A DNA stretch of 64,000 nucleotides from Mesorhizobium sp. M3A.F.Ca.ET.080.04.2.1 (GTDB taxonomy: Bacteria > Pseudomonadota > Alphaproteobacteria > Rhizobiales > Rhizobiaceae), in assembly GCF_003952525.1 (NCBI RefSeq), contig NZ_CP034451.1, forward strand, positions 1-64,000, in the 5' to 3' direction. Below, piece by piece: positions 55,671-63,999 of this stretch. Under the pieces are notes generated by a model. It did not search any database, was not told the DNA's origin, and saw only the letters and a list, made by a program, of their open reading frames with translations. The number at the start of each line of letters is the position of its first letter. Position 1 is the first letter of the stretch. The translations under genes and the position numbers were made by a program.

Positions 55671-55843
55671 CTACAGGAATGTCTCACCTTCGCCCCGGTG
55701 CTCGAAACAGAACCAGTGCGGCGCCTGTTTTGGCTTGGCGAAACCCCAACCGGCATCTTTGCTGCAGCCGTCGTGCTCGCAAACGTGGTGCTGCACGCCG
55801 GCCGGCGTAGCGTAGTCGGGCTTAGGCAGTTTTCGTCGCTCAT
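55671..55843 (-). pseudogene. small zinc-binding protein, probable frameshift at codon 5
   Basis: The frame ending at 55671 reads KLPKPDYATPAGVQHHVCEH, DGCSKDAGWGFAKPKQAP and HWFCFEHRGEGETFL, with Cys/His spacing typical of a small zinc-binding fold. The only good start, ATG at 55843 (SDEN), is one base out of frame. One more A in GAAAAC would give SDEKLPKPDY. It is either a broken gene or a sequencing error. Confidence 0.5.
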
Positions 55844-55922
55844 GGGCAACAGTGAACAAAATGGGAACAGAAGAGTCAAGCCGCCCCTTGACCGGACAGG
55901 AATATGTTCTCAATTCGAATGC

Positions 55923-56135
55923 ATGCCCGAGCAACCGGAAAAGTGGCCGAGAGGTGCCGCGTGGACCCTGACGCATGCCCATGACGCCGGGCAAGTGGCG
56001 GGCATCCGCTGCGCCCGCTGCAACGTCACGCGCTACTACAAGCCGCTCGAGCTGCGGGAGGTGATCGGCAACGTCACGATCGACGAGGTGCGGGACAAGG
56101 TCCGCTGTCAACAATGCAAGAGCCGGAGTGGATGA
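55923..56135 (+). CDS. small hypothetical protein with two CxxC pairs
   Basis: A 70-residue protein: QPEKWPRGAAWTLTHAHDAG, then GIRCARCNVTRYYKPLELRE and VRDKVRCQQCKSRSG. Two CxxC pairs suggest a zinc ribbon. ATG at 55923 has no strong ribosome site. The stop overlaps the start of a 35-residue frame (ATGA). Confidence 0.55.
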   Translation: MPEQPEKWPRGAAWTLTHAHDAGQVAGIRCARCNVTRYYKPLELREVIGNVTIDEVRDKVRCQQCKSRSG

Positions 56136-56239
56136 GCGCGCAGCTATTCCACCCGACCGGAGAGCAGGCCCACACGATCCGCTTCCGGCGCCTGGTGCAG
56201 ATCCGTTGGGAGAAGCGGGTGATCTGGCGCGATGAGTAG
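56132..56239 (+). CDS. 35-residue small protein, coupled to the zinc-ribbon gene
   Basis: ATG at 56132 overlaps the preceding stop (GGATGAGC). The product reads SAQLFHPTGEQAHTIRFRRL and VQIRWEKRVIWRDE, basic and Trp-containing, without repeats or low complexity. The ATGA overlap is the main reason to call it. No family recognised. Confidence 0.4.
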   Translation: MSAQLFHPTGEQAHTIRFRRLVQIRWEKRVIWRDE

Positions 56240-56260
56240 CGACGCCCCAGGCAAGAGTTC

Positions 56261-56554
56261 CTATTCGTCACTGTCCTCATTGTCGTTGTCATCGTCGGAT
56301 TGGCTGTTCCGATTTGCATCATCCGATTGTTCTTCAACGTACGCCTGGCAACCCTCGTTGAAAGATCGGCTATCTCCGTCGCAATCCCGCTCGTCGGTGA
56401 TGTCATTCCTTGCCGCCCAATCGTAGCCGGCCTCGTGTCCCGAGCAGTCATCCGTGCAATTGTAGCCGTGGAACGTCTCTTGCGCGTTTGCCGGAGCGGC
56501 AACAAAACCGGCCAGCGCAAGGGCGCCGGCCGCGACAAGAATTCGGATCATCAC
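56261..56554 (-). CDS. secreted acidic hypothetical protein
   Basis: A 97-residue protein with a clear signal peptide (IRILVAAGALALAGFVAAPA, cleavage near ANAQ). The mature part has two Cys in YNCTDDCSGHEAGYDWAARN, one in DCDGD, one in EGCQAYVEE, and ends in a run of Asp, Glu, Asn and Ser. Likely periplasmic or secreted, possibly cation-binding. The family is unnamed. Confidence 0.65.
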   Translation of the reverse strand: MMIRILVAAGALALAGFVAAPANAQETFHGYNCTDDCSGHEAGYDWAARNDITDERDCDGDSRSFNEGCQAYVEEQSDDANRNSQSDDDNDNEDSDE

Positions 56555-56625
56555 AAAACACTCCTATCGGCGCCCCGGCGGTCGGGTATTCTGTGACCTT
56601 GGCGAAGATGAGGCTGGATATTTCC

Positions 56626-56808
56626 TCAGTCCCACTCCTGGTCGGGTTTGGCGCGACGGCGATTCCAGCTTCTAACGGCGTTCAATTCGTTGATGCAAAC
56701 CGGGCCGGACGCTCCGCAGTCATCGCATAGCACCACAACTCGCCTCTGCTCGGTCACACCCGGCCTCACGTCTGAACTCGTGCAGAACGGGCAAGGATCC
56801 GCAGTCAC
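56626..56808 (-). CDS. Lar-like restriction alleviation protein
   Basis: A 60-residue protein: DPCPFCTSSDVRPGV, then RRVVVLCDDCGASGPVCINE and LNAVRSWNRRRA, matching Lar-type proteins (two CxxC pairs, NAVxxWNRR end). Lar modulates type I restriction in Rac prophage. GTG at 56808 overlaps the mucR stop (GTGA), which fixes the start; the longer frame from 56946 is antisense-like over mucR. Confidence 0.7.
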   Translation of the reverse strand: MTADPCPFCTSSDVRPGVTEQRRVVVLCDDCGASGPVCINELNAVRSWNRRRAKPDQEWD

Positions 56809-57257
56809 CGGGTCGAGCGCTTCTTCCCCCCGTTCTTCGCCGGCTTTGCTGCAGGCTTCCGCCCGAGCCCGGCGGCCTTCGCCAACGTCGAGCGTTGGGC
56901 CGCGTACTCTGGCGCCACCATCGGGTAGTCCGATTTCAATCCCCACTTGGCACGGTATTCGTCGGGGCTCAGCCCGTAGTGGACATCGAGATGTCGCTTC
57001 AACGATTTGAACTTCTTCCCGTCCTCGAGGCAGATGATGTAGTCCGGGAACACCGACCGCTTCGGATTGACTGCGGGCGCGTGGGCTGGCTTCTCAGGCT
57101 CGGTCGGTTGTCCGATTTTCGACAGCGACGAATTCACGCTTTCAATCAACTCTGGAAGAGACGCAACCGGCACTGGGTTTTTGCTGACGTAGGCAGACAC
57201 AATGTCCGCAGTGAGCTCGATCAACTGGCTTCGGACGTTCTCAATCTCTTCCGGCAT
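56805..57257 (-). CDS. MucR/Ros-family zinc-finger regulator
   Basis: A 150-residue regulator: LIELTADIVSAYVSKNPVPV at the N-terminus and the DNA-binding core IICLEDGKKFKSLKRHLDVH followed by YGLSPDEYRAKWGLKSDYPM, in which the first zinc-ligand pair is Cys-x-x-Asp as in MucR. The C-terminus is Lys-rich. Such proteins regulate exopolysaccharide, virulence and plasmid genes; this accessory copy may silence or tune the replicon. Coupled with the Lar-like gene. Confidence 0.9.
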   Translation of the reverse strand: MPEEIENVRSQLIELTADIVSAYVSKNPVPVASLPELIESVNSSLSKIGQPTEPEKPAHAPAVNPKRSVFPDYIICLEDGKKFKSLKRHLDVHYGLSPDEYRAKWGLKSDYPMVAPEYAAQRSTLAKAAGLGRKPAAKPAKNGGKKRSTR

Positions 57258-57511
57258 GCAGTAACTCCGTTTCGCAGGAGCAATAGATGAGACCTCTTAG
57301 CCGGTTTTCGGCGCAGCGCAACAGTGTGAAGGCGCTACCTGAGCAAGACATTGCTACACAACGATTGCTGCCCCGATGAGCGGTGTCGAGACGACCGGAG
57401 AGACAGTGTACGCCTTGAACGACCGCCTTGGGGCGCAAAGCAGCCGATTGAAATCGATCTCGCTGTCGCACACGCCTGATAAGGGCGAGGCCGGAGCCCC
57501 GCCCTCGACGG

Positions 57512-58099
57512 CTATCCGAGCGCTGCCATTTGCAACTCGGCCGCCTTGCGATCGACCGCCTTACCCGGATTCTCGGTCGCGCGCTCGAAAGGCTTCCAGG
57601 CCTCGCCGACGACCTGCTCGTAGGCGGCGACCGCGCCCTCGGCGGCCATCCGCAAGGCGTGGGACTGGAGCGCCATGTCCGCGGCGAATTCTCGCTTGCG
57701 CTGGGCAGCACTGTCGAAGCCGACGGGTCCATCGACATCTTCGTCCCGATCGTCGCAGGCGGACTTGGCCGTTGCGTCGCGCGCCTCGCTCACCGCCCGG
57801 CTGTAGAACTGGCCCGCGCCGTTGGCGGAGCCGACGAATGCCCCGACGATGCGCTGCAGGTGGATCTGCATGGCGCGTTCGCCAAGCCCTTCATCGAGCG
57901 CTGCGGCGGTTTCGACGATGAGCTTTTCGTGCAGGTCGCGGATACCGTCGCTGTCGAGCACCGGCAGGCCAAAACTCTCGGCTATGAGGGAACACTGTGC
58001 GGCATCGGGACAGGCGAGCCGGACCATTTGCAGCGTGGTGCCCTTGCGGAGCGGAACGACGCGGGCGCTGGAACGTAAATTGGCAGGTCTCTTGGTCAT
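57512..58099 (-). CDS. conserved hypothetical protein of rhizobial plasmids
   Basis: A 195-residue mainly helical protein: RLACPDAAQCSLIAESFGLP, FDSAAQRKREFAADMALQSH and YEQVVGEAWKPFERATENPG. No catalytic motif is recognised. It belongs to the string of minus-strand plasmid genes between mucR and the DUF7007 gene. Function unknown. Confidence 0.65.
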   Translation of the reverse strand: MTKRPANLRSSARVVPLRKGTTLQMVRLACPDAAQCSLIAESFGLPVLDSDGIRDLHEKLIVETAAALDEGLGERAMQIHLQRIVGAFVGSANGAGQFYSRAVSEARDATAKSACDDRDEDVDGPVGFDSAAQRKREFAADMALQSHALRMAAEGAVAAYEQVVGEAWKPFERATENPGKAVDRKAAELQMAALG

Positions 58100-58569
58100 G
58101 ACATGTCCTTTCTTCAGGATCCCGAAGCTCGGACCGGCTCCGTGCCGGGCCTCCCTCGGGCGCGGACCAAAGGAACCGGCGGAATGACGGGCGCTTCAGG
58201 GTCCGGGCGGACCGAGACGAGAATGGCAGGTTTGCGGCCAAGCAGGGCTCTCTTCAGCCCTCGCGCGGGACGCGGACCTGCCATGCCGAGACCGGTTCGA
58301 TCCGGCCGCCCCGCGGCGCGGAACGCGGCCTTGAAGCGAACGGTCGCCGGTTCAGGACCGCAGCAAGACCGAGGGCGGACCGGTACGGGCCTCTATTCCG
58401 ATACGGAATCGGAGGAACAGGTGCTCATGACCATCTGCCGATTCATGGACTAGGTGCTGATGTGTCGCCGCCAGGACCACGATCGTCGCAATGGTCGCCC
58501 TGCCTGATTGCTGCCGCTGACCACATTCTGTCTCCCGGGGCGAACAGCGACGCCGCTAGACCCGCTCGC
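58100..58569. other. intergenic region, no gene recognised
   Basis: About 470 GC-rich bases upstream of the 195-residue hypothetical. A plus-strand frame (58103-58453) is rich in Arg, Gly and Pro and looks like a composition shadow. Short GC palindromes are present, but none matches the hairpin repeat at 49.9 and 51.7 kb. Confidence 0.35.
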
Positions 58570-58890
58570 TCAGGCGGCGGCCTCGCGGTGCCGATCGAGG
58601 AATCTGGCGATCGCCTGATCCTGCCGCGCGAGCTTCCGCGACAATGCGTCGATCTCAGGCTGGCGCTCCGCGGTCAGGGCTGCGAGCTCGGAACGGTAGC
58701 GCTCGAGGAAGGCACCGGGGTTGGGTGCCTTGCCCCGACGATAGTGCGTCCGGTGAGGCAAAAGGCTGGGGATCAGCGCGGTCATGCGCCGGGTGATCTG
58801 CCGATCGACCATGTCCAACTGAAGCTGGGTCTGCCGACGCGCCTCCTGCATGCGGGATAGTTGCCGATGCAACTCGAGCGGAAGGATCAT
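58570..58890 (-). CDS. coiled-coil hypothetical protein
   Basis: A 106-residue protein from ATG 58890: LELHRQLSRMQEARRQTQLQ, PGAFLERYRSELAALTAERQ and PEIDALSRKLARQDQAIARF. Heptad-like patterns at both ends suggest coiled coils. The ATG would overlap the stop of a repaired DUF7007 gene (ATGA), indicating translational coupling; a longer frame upstream is the antisense-shifted DUF7007 region. Confidence 0.6.
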   Translation of the reverse strand: MILPLELHRQLSRMQEARRQTQLQLDMVDRQITRRMTALIPSLLPHRTHYRRGKAPNPGAFLERYRSELAALTAERQPEIDALSRKLARQDQAIARFLDRHREAAA

Positions 58891-59776
58891 GGCGCGCGCT
58901 TCCGCTGCCAGCCGACGAAGCTGGAGGTCCGGCATAGACCGCATGATGGTCGGGGTCGATGACGAAGCCGAACCGGCCGATTTCGTATTCGTCACCGGGG
59001 ACAAGGAAACGGCGCTCTTCGGTGCCGACACCGCGCCTGCCGCCCGGTGTGGCGATGCACTCGACAAAGCCCTTCTCCTGCTCCGACGTGATCGCCGAAA
59101 CCACGACCCAATCGGCTGCATGCTCCCCCTCGAAGGTGCGGCGGTCCTTCTCGCGAGACTCGCCCGGAGCCAGAATGGTGCCGAAGATCGCTTCCCAGAC
59201 ATCGGGCCAGGAGTCCTTGATGGTTCTCTCGGCGCAGCGCCGCTCGAATGCCGTGAAGAGATGCGGAAAGGTGATGGCTACGATCGCCCACTCGGCGTCC
59301 TCCTCGTACCATCCGCCCGCCGAACGCAGCATCGGATGCACCTTGCGGTTCCGCTCGGCCGACAGCTTGAAACCGCCATGGCCAGCGGTCGAATGGGCCG
59401 TGACGCCCTCGGCATAGAGGGTTCCGCCCTGCGACACACCCCAGGGCGTATTGGCGCCGCCGCCGATCTCGCGGCGGCCGAGCCTGCGCTTTTCGCGACT
59501 GTGTTCGGCCCGTTCGATGACCTTCGCTCGAAATGCCGCCTCATCGGCGAGTTCACCGGCATGGCCGTAGAAATCCGTGCAGGTCCATTCCGCCATCGGC
59601 CGAGCGATGCGCCAGCCGCTGACGAGATAGTGCCGGCCGTCGCGGGCAGGCGCCATGGCATAGGCATGCTCGCCGACAAGCGCGACCGGCATGCCGTCGG
59701 CGCTGCGCCCAAATGAAATCTCGGTCGAATCCGGGGGTGTGGTTGACTGAGAGGTGGAAGGAAGGATCCGACTCAT
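58655..59776 (-). CDS. DUF7007-type plasmid protein, 3' end frameshifted
   Basis: Residues 1-about 283 read as a DUF7007 protein: MAEWTCTDFYGHAGELADEA, GGWYEEDAEWAIVAITFPHL, RFGFVIDPDHHAVYAGP. After YAGP the frame turns Ala/Ser/Arg-rich and runs 90 codons out of frame over the next gene. Adding one base near 58924-58930 gives SSFVGWQRKRAP and a TGA that overlaps the next ATG, the expected structure. The original gene is thus about 58888-59776. Function unknown; common next to ParB-like genes on rhizobial plasmids. Confidence 0.7.
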   Translation of the reverse strand: MSRILPSTSQSTTPPDSTEISFGRSADGMPVALVGEHAYAMAPARDGRHYLVSGWRIARPMAEWTCTDFYGHAGELADEAAFRAKVIERAEHSREKRRLGRREIGGGANTPWGVSQGGTLYAEGVTAHSTAGHGGFKLSAERNRKVHPMLRSAGGWYEEDAEWAIVAITFPHLFTAFERRCAERTIKDSWPDVWEAIFGTILAPGESREKDRRTFEGEHAADWVVVSAITSEQEKGFVECIATPGGRRGVGTEERRFLVPGDEYEIGRFGFVIDPDHHAVYAGPPASSAGSGSARHDPSARVASATIPHAGGASADPASVGHGRSADHPAHDRADPQPFASPDALSSGQGTQPRCLPRALPFRARSPDRGAPA

Positions 59777-59838
59777 GCCACAGCCCTCCCCTCGACGGCA
59801 TCGGCGGCCACCTCGTCGGCCGTGATCTCCTCGAGATA
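59773..59838 (-). pseudogene. 3' fragment of a gene cut by the recombinase element
   Basis: A frame ending LEEITADEVAADAVEGRAVA, with its stop overlapping the DUF7007 ATG (ATGA), looks like the C-terminus of a real coupled gene. In-frame TAA at 59839-59841 closes it upstream, where the Tn554-like module begins. The tail resembles those of ParB-like proteins often found before DUF7007, but 20 residues are too few to be sure. Confidence 0.5.
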
Positions 59839-59861
59839 TTATCTGTACTGTCTAGAGTGCC

Positions 59862-60248
59862 TCACCGACTTTTTGGGTCGAGCGATCGCCGTTTCTCATC
59901 AATGAAAAGAACATCAGCGCCAGCCGCCATGCGGTCGCGGTAACGCTGATGAAGCGCACGAGCCTGGACATGCTGGGCGAGAGTTCGAGCATTTTTGCTC
60001 TCCTCTCCCCTCTCCGGATCGGCACCCTCCAACCTCCGCCCTTTCCCTCTTTCGAGAGCTTCGACGCGTTGTCTGAACTCAGCAAGCAGGTTGAATGCGC
60101 GGTTGGCAGTGGCGCGGCTAACACCAGCTTCGATGGCGAGGTTGACCACGGTAAGCGGTCTTTTGGTCATGACCGCCTCGCCGCTCAAAAGCCGGTCCAT
60201 CGCGTCTCGCAGCGCAAGCTCTGTCTTGGCGCTGACGCGGGACGTCAT
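59862..60248 (-). CDS. TnpC-like small DNA-binding protein of the recombinase module
   Basis: A 128-residue protein with an N-terminal helix-turn-helix (TVVNLAIEAGVSRATANRAF, about 33-52) and a charged, coiled C-terminal half. ATG 60248 overlaps the recombinase stop by four bases. Size and position match TnpC of Tn554-type elements, which influences the frequency and orientation of insertion. Assignment is by layout and HTH only. Confidence 0.65.
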   Translation of the reverse strand: MTSRVSAKTELALRDAMDRLLSGEAVMTKRPLTVVNLAIEAGVSRATANRAFNLLAEFRQRVEALERGKGRRLEGADPERGEESKNARTLAQHVQARALHQRYRDRMAAGADVLFIDEKRRSLDPKSR

Positions 60249-62383
60249 GTGTGGCTGCCAGTTCTGAGCGGCGCAATGAGCTTCCGTTTCCGCTCATTGT
60301 CCCGTTGCAGGACTTCGCGCTGGAGAATGGGCAGACGCTTGTCCTTCAATAGTTCATCGGCCTCAGCGATCGATGCTTGCCAAATCGGTAGGTGGCGACT
60401 CGTGATGCAGGAGTTAGGACAACGATCTGGCGCACATTGTGAAAGTCTAGGGCCAGTCCGCTCGTCTAGGGCTGAGTTGGAAAGACAGAGCGCGGTGGAA
60501 GGCTCAAAGAAACAATCGTTCAGATAGCCGACATGGAGGGTACGAGCCAGATGCCCGAGCATTGCCCTCAGACGCGCCTTGTCGGCGACCATGGCGGGTA
60601 ATGCGCTCACCTGGGCATCCGCTCGACTGAACTCCGCATCGAGGCGCAAAGCGGCTGGACCGGCAACCCTTTCTCCACGACGATGAGCTTCGAACTGTTC
60701 GATGACATCGTCCAACTGGCCAAGAGCCCGCTCCTGCTCGATCTCTTGAAGAAACCCGGAGGCGGATGAGCCGGCATACCCATCGAACATTGCAACGGAA
60801 GCATGTTTGTACTGAATTTTGCCTGCCACGACCCCGAAAGGGCGATTGGCGATAAACCACGCCAGGGTGCGGCGAAACTGCCGTGTTGTGAAACGCCAAG
60901 GTTCGCCGTCGATCAACGGAATGTCAGCCCCATCTGTTGCCAGCAAGGTCACATTCTCGCGGAACTGATTCAGGCGATGCGCGACGTCAGGAATCCCCAT
61001 GTGCGGGGCGCTGCTGCGTCGATCGAGCATGAACCAGATCTCGTCCTCATACCGGCCGCGTCTGTGCAGATCGGCAAGTCGTTCCGCGACGGCCACCGCG
61101 CGGTCGACGGGTTCGATAGTTATCCATTCGGCCTGCTCACCCCGAACGTCTCTGCCCTTGAACAAGGTGCTCCGAACGCTCAGACGGCGAAGCATCCCAT
61201 CGGCACTGAGCGAATTGCGCAGGCAGCCGGGTTCCATGGCCTGGATCTCACCGTCGCGCATACCCGTGAAATAGGCGCAGATGATATACGCCGCAGCTTG
61301 AAGGTTCTTCTCCTCGACGATGAGGCTGTCCTGATCGAACCGGTTGCGCCAAGGCGTTCCAGTGTCGGGATCGATCGAGATTTTTGTGTCGATGCCTCCT
61401 TGCTCGATTCCAAGTTCGTTGATTGCAGCACACAGCAAAGGATAGGCGATGGCGGCGCGATGCTGATACATGTCGCGGACGAGAACGCCACTCTGTAGAG
61501 CGATGATCTGAACATTGATGATCTGATCTTTGAGATTTGCTTCCTTAGCCAAACGAGTGCCGAGGCCGTTTCGCTGAAGAGGCTTTCGCCATATGGGCAC
61601 ACCGCGCCCGAGGCGCCGGCGTTCGTCTATCCAGTTCGCAAGCCGTTCAGCGACGTCGGTAACGCCTTGCTTTTTGGGGAGAGCAGCCTCCTGAGCAGCC
61701 ATCTGCTCGCGAGCGGCAAAAATATCTGCCGCGAAAACATCGATGTATTTGATCGACCATCGAACAAGTGCCCCAATAACGGACTCGGGTATCCTCGGCG
61801 TCAGGTTCTCGCGCGGGTGCAGAGGACGGTTTGACAATTGATAGAGCGTTCTTCCGCCCCAGGGGGCGAACGTCAACCCGCCGCAGGTCAGATAAGCGGC
61901 CAGCCTGTGCAGCATCACGACGGGCCTCAGATATCGCGACCATTGCCCGGAAGAAACGGCGGCCAAGGAGGACCGGTAGGCATCAAGTAACTGCTGATCG
62001 ACAGCTTTAATTGCGAAGCCGCCGAGTTGCTCGCGGGCGAAGCTGGTGAAATGCGAAAGATACCGCAATGCCGGTCTGGCGGAGTTGGGATGCAATCTCG
62101 ATCTTTGACCTGGGTTCCGTTCGTTCAGCAATGCAAACATATACTCCTTTGCCATCAGACGCTCAGCGCCAGATTCAAAGATCGTGAAATCGAGGACGGA
62201 GCCGACATTGGCCAAGCGTTTTTGTAGAATTGCCGGACGGATGTCCCAACAATCATCCGCAAATCGCGATAGCTTGTCAGGTTCAGCGTCCTTGCGCAGC
62301 GGCATGGAAGACAGGACGACCTCATCGTCAGCGCGAAACTTGGAATGCGCGTGATGCTCGCTGTGGGATAGCGTTGCGTTCAT
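60245..62383 (-). CDS. tyrosine recombinase (TnpB-like site-specific integrase)
   Basis: A 712-residue recombinase. The catalytic domain (about 370-570) has the first Arg in YFTGMRDGEIQAMEPG, the second box in WRFTTRQFRRTLAWFIANRP and the nucleophile Tyr in KHASVAMFDGYAG. A Cys-rich patch CAPDRCPNSC lies near residue 665, as in Tn554 TnpB-like proteins. ATG overlaps the upstream recombinase stop (ATGA), and the stop overlaps the tnpC-like gene. Confidence 0.88.
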   Translation of the reverse strand: MNATLSHSEHHAHSKFRADDEVVLSSMPLRKDAEPDKLSRFADDCWDIRPAILQKRLANVGSVLDFTIFESGAERLMAKEYMFALLNERNPGQRSRLHPNSARPALRYLSHFTSFAREQLGGFAIKAVDQQLLDAYRSSLAAVSSGQWSRYLRPVVMLHRLAAYLTCGGLTFAPWGGRTLYQLSNRPLHPRENLTPRIPESVIGALVRWSIKYIDVFAADIFAAREQMAAQEAALPKKQGVTDVAERLANWIDERRRLGRGVPIWRKPLQRNGLGTRLAKEANLKDQIINVQIIALQSGVLVRDMYQHRAAIAYPLLCAAINELGIEQGGIDTKISIDPDTGTPWRNRFDQDSLIVEEKNLQAAAYIICAYFTGMRDGEIQAMEPGCLRNSLSADGMLRRLSVRSTLFKGRDVRGEQAEWITIEPVDRAVAVAERLADLHRRGRYEDEIWFMLDRRSSAPHMGIPDVAHRLNQFRENVTLLATDGADIPLIDGEPWRFTTRQFRRTLAWFIANRPFGVVAGKIQYKHASVAMFDGYAGSSASGFLQEIEQERALGQLDDVIEQFEAHRRGERVAGPAALRLDAEFSRADAQVSALPAMVADKARLRAMLGHLARTLHVGYLNDCFFEPSTALCLSNSALDERTGPRLSQCAPDRCPNSCITSRHLPIWQASIAEADELLKDKRLPILQREVLQRDNERKRKLIAPLRTGSHT

Positions 62384-63999
62384 GAGGCGAAGGCCTCCGG
62401 CGGAAGGTAGAGAAGTCCGTTTCCAGCCGAGAGTGCCTTGTCCTCTGCCTGGCGGATGTCTTCATCTGGAAATGCCGGCAGTATCTGCTGGGTGATCCGA
62501 TGATACGCACGGCCGAACCGACCTCGCCAACTACCGGCATCCATCATTCTACGCTGCTCGACCATGAATTTGGCGAAAGCGATCAGCGCCGGCAATTTGC
62601 GGACCGTTATGACCGCGTTCTTGCATTCGAGGCAGCCCCAGAATGGGGTTGGGCAGGCCTGCCCGTCCGATCCAAAAGGGCTGGAATAGAACGCGCCGCA
62701 ACTGGCGAGCCAAAGATCCTGATCCTGATCGCCGTTGAAAAATGGCGCCTTCTGCTCGGCCGAGCCCAGTGGCTCGGTAGCTTCGGCTCTATCACAGCAT
62801 GCCCGCTCGGCGTCGGGTGGAAGGATAGTTGGATTTAGGGCGGAATCCAGCGCGTCGTTGAGGGCGTCGGCGATGGTCTGTTCGTGAACATGCCGCAGCG
62901 CGGGGATATCGGCATAATGGTGCGCGGCTACGGCGACCGTGTGACCTACCGCAAAGTCGTCGAGCTGGCCGTGGGTTTTGATATACCGTTCGGCCTTGTG
63001 CGTCTTGCGAAGCCTCGAAAGCTCGAGATGGAGGGGGTTGCCGGCATCATCGACAAGGGAATGGCGTCGCACGAACGCGGCGAGATAGTTCCGGCTGATC
63101 TCGGTGGTCGCAAGACCGAGCCCATCCCAACGTGCCCAGAGGAGCGTTGTCCCAAGATGGCCTCTGGCACGCTCGGTCAGTGAGATTGCCAGACGGATGA
63201 GACTTCCTGGTGTGGAACTGCCTCCGTCACGGACACGTACCCGTTTCCATTCCGAACCCCGCGCCCGTCGTTTGAGGTACTCGATCTCGACATATCCTCG
63301 CGAGGGATTGCGCAAGCAATCAGCTTCAAGGTGCCTGACGCATTCGATCTCTATCCCGGTCTCCAACGACACGAGGACGATGAACGCGTAGTAGTCGTCG
63401 GTGGTCAGGTGGAATGCGCCATGGAGATAGTCGAGAGCGAGACTCGGCAACCGTTGATAGTATGCGCGTGATTTGAAACGCCGGAAAATCTGCCCCCCAG
63501 AATTTATCCATCCGTCCCGAATGATGACGTCCACGATCGCATCGTAAGAAGGGTGAAGTTCCGGGCGGACTTCCACGTCAGGTCGACGCTCAGGCCGTCC
63601 ATCGCCGACAACGATCCGATGTTTGGCTTCTGCAATCTGGCGCCGAGCCGCCGCACGGAGCGCAGTGGCAACAAATGGACTGTAGGCATCGCGTGGCCTG
63701 CTCGCATTGAACTTCCCACGGCCAAGCCATGCTATCCGCGTCATGACATCATGAGGAAGGCGCTCGGGGTCGGATTCCGCGACGAGGCGAAGTATGGCGA
63801 TCAGCGGGCTTATGATACGCCGCAGTGACGCTTGGCTAGGCGTCGCTTGCTCAAGCCAACCTTCGTAGCGATTTATGATCTTCACGCTCAGGTCATCGAT
63901 ACCGCTGAGCTGGATGCCACTGGCGTCGAGAAATACCCAAAAACGGCGCAGATCGAGAACTTTCGATTGCACCGTGCGCCATATCGGTGACGGTCCCAT
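62380..63999 (-). CDS. tyrosine recombinase, possibly truncated at the window edge
   Basis: At least 539 residues. An N-terminal SAM-like core-binding region (KVLDLRRFWVFLDASGIQLS) precedes the catalytic domain, with Arg in SLETGIEIECVRHLEADCLR, LSRLRKTHKAERY, and His/Tyr in VGHTVAVAAHHYADIP. A Cys-rich segment CPTPFWGCLEC follows. The first ATG lies one base from the window end, so the true start may be outside. It is the upstream partner of the 712-residue recombinase. Confidence 0.85.
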   Translation of the reverse strand: MGPSPIWRTVQSKVLDLRRFWVFLDASGIQLSGIDDLSVKIINRYEGWLEQATPSQASLRRIISPLIAILRLVAESDPERLPHDVMTRIAWLGRGKFNASRPRDAYSPFVATALRAAARRQIAEAKHRIVVGDGRPERRPDVEVRPELHPSYDAIVDVIIRDGWINSGGQIFRRFKSRAYYQRLPSLALDYLHGAFHLTTDDYYAFIVLVSLETGIEIECVRHLEADCLRNPSRGYVEIEYLKRRARGSEWKRVRVRDGGSSTPGSLIRLAISLTERARGHLGTTLLWARWDGLGLATTEISRNYLAAFVRRHSLVDDAGNPLHLELSRLRKTHKAERYIKTHGQLDDFAVGHTVAVAAHHYADIPALRHVHEQTIADALNDALDSALNPTILPPDAERACCDRAEATEPLGSAEQKAPFFNGDQDQDLWLASCGAFYSSPFGSDGQACPTPFWGCLECKNAVITVRKLPALIAFAKFMVEQRRMMDAGSWRGRFGRAYHRITQQILPAFPDEDIRQAEDKALSAGNGLLYLPPEAFAS

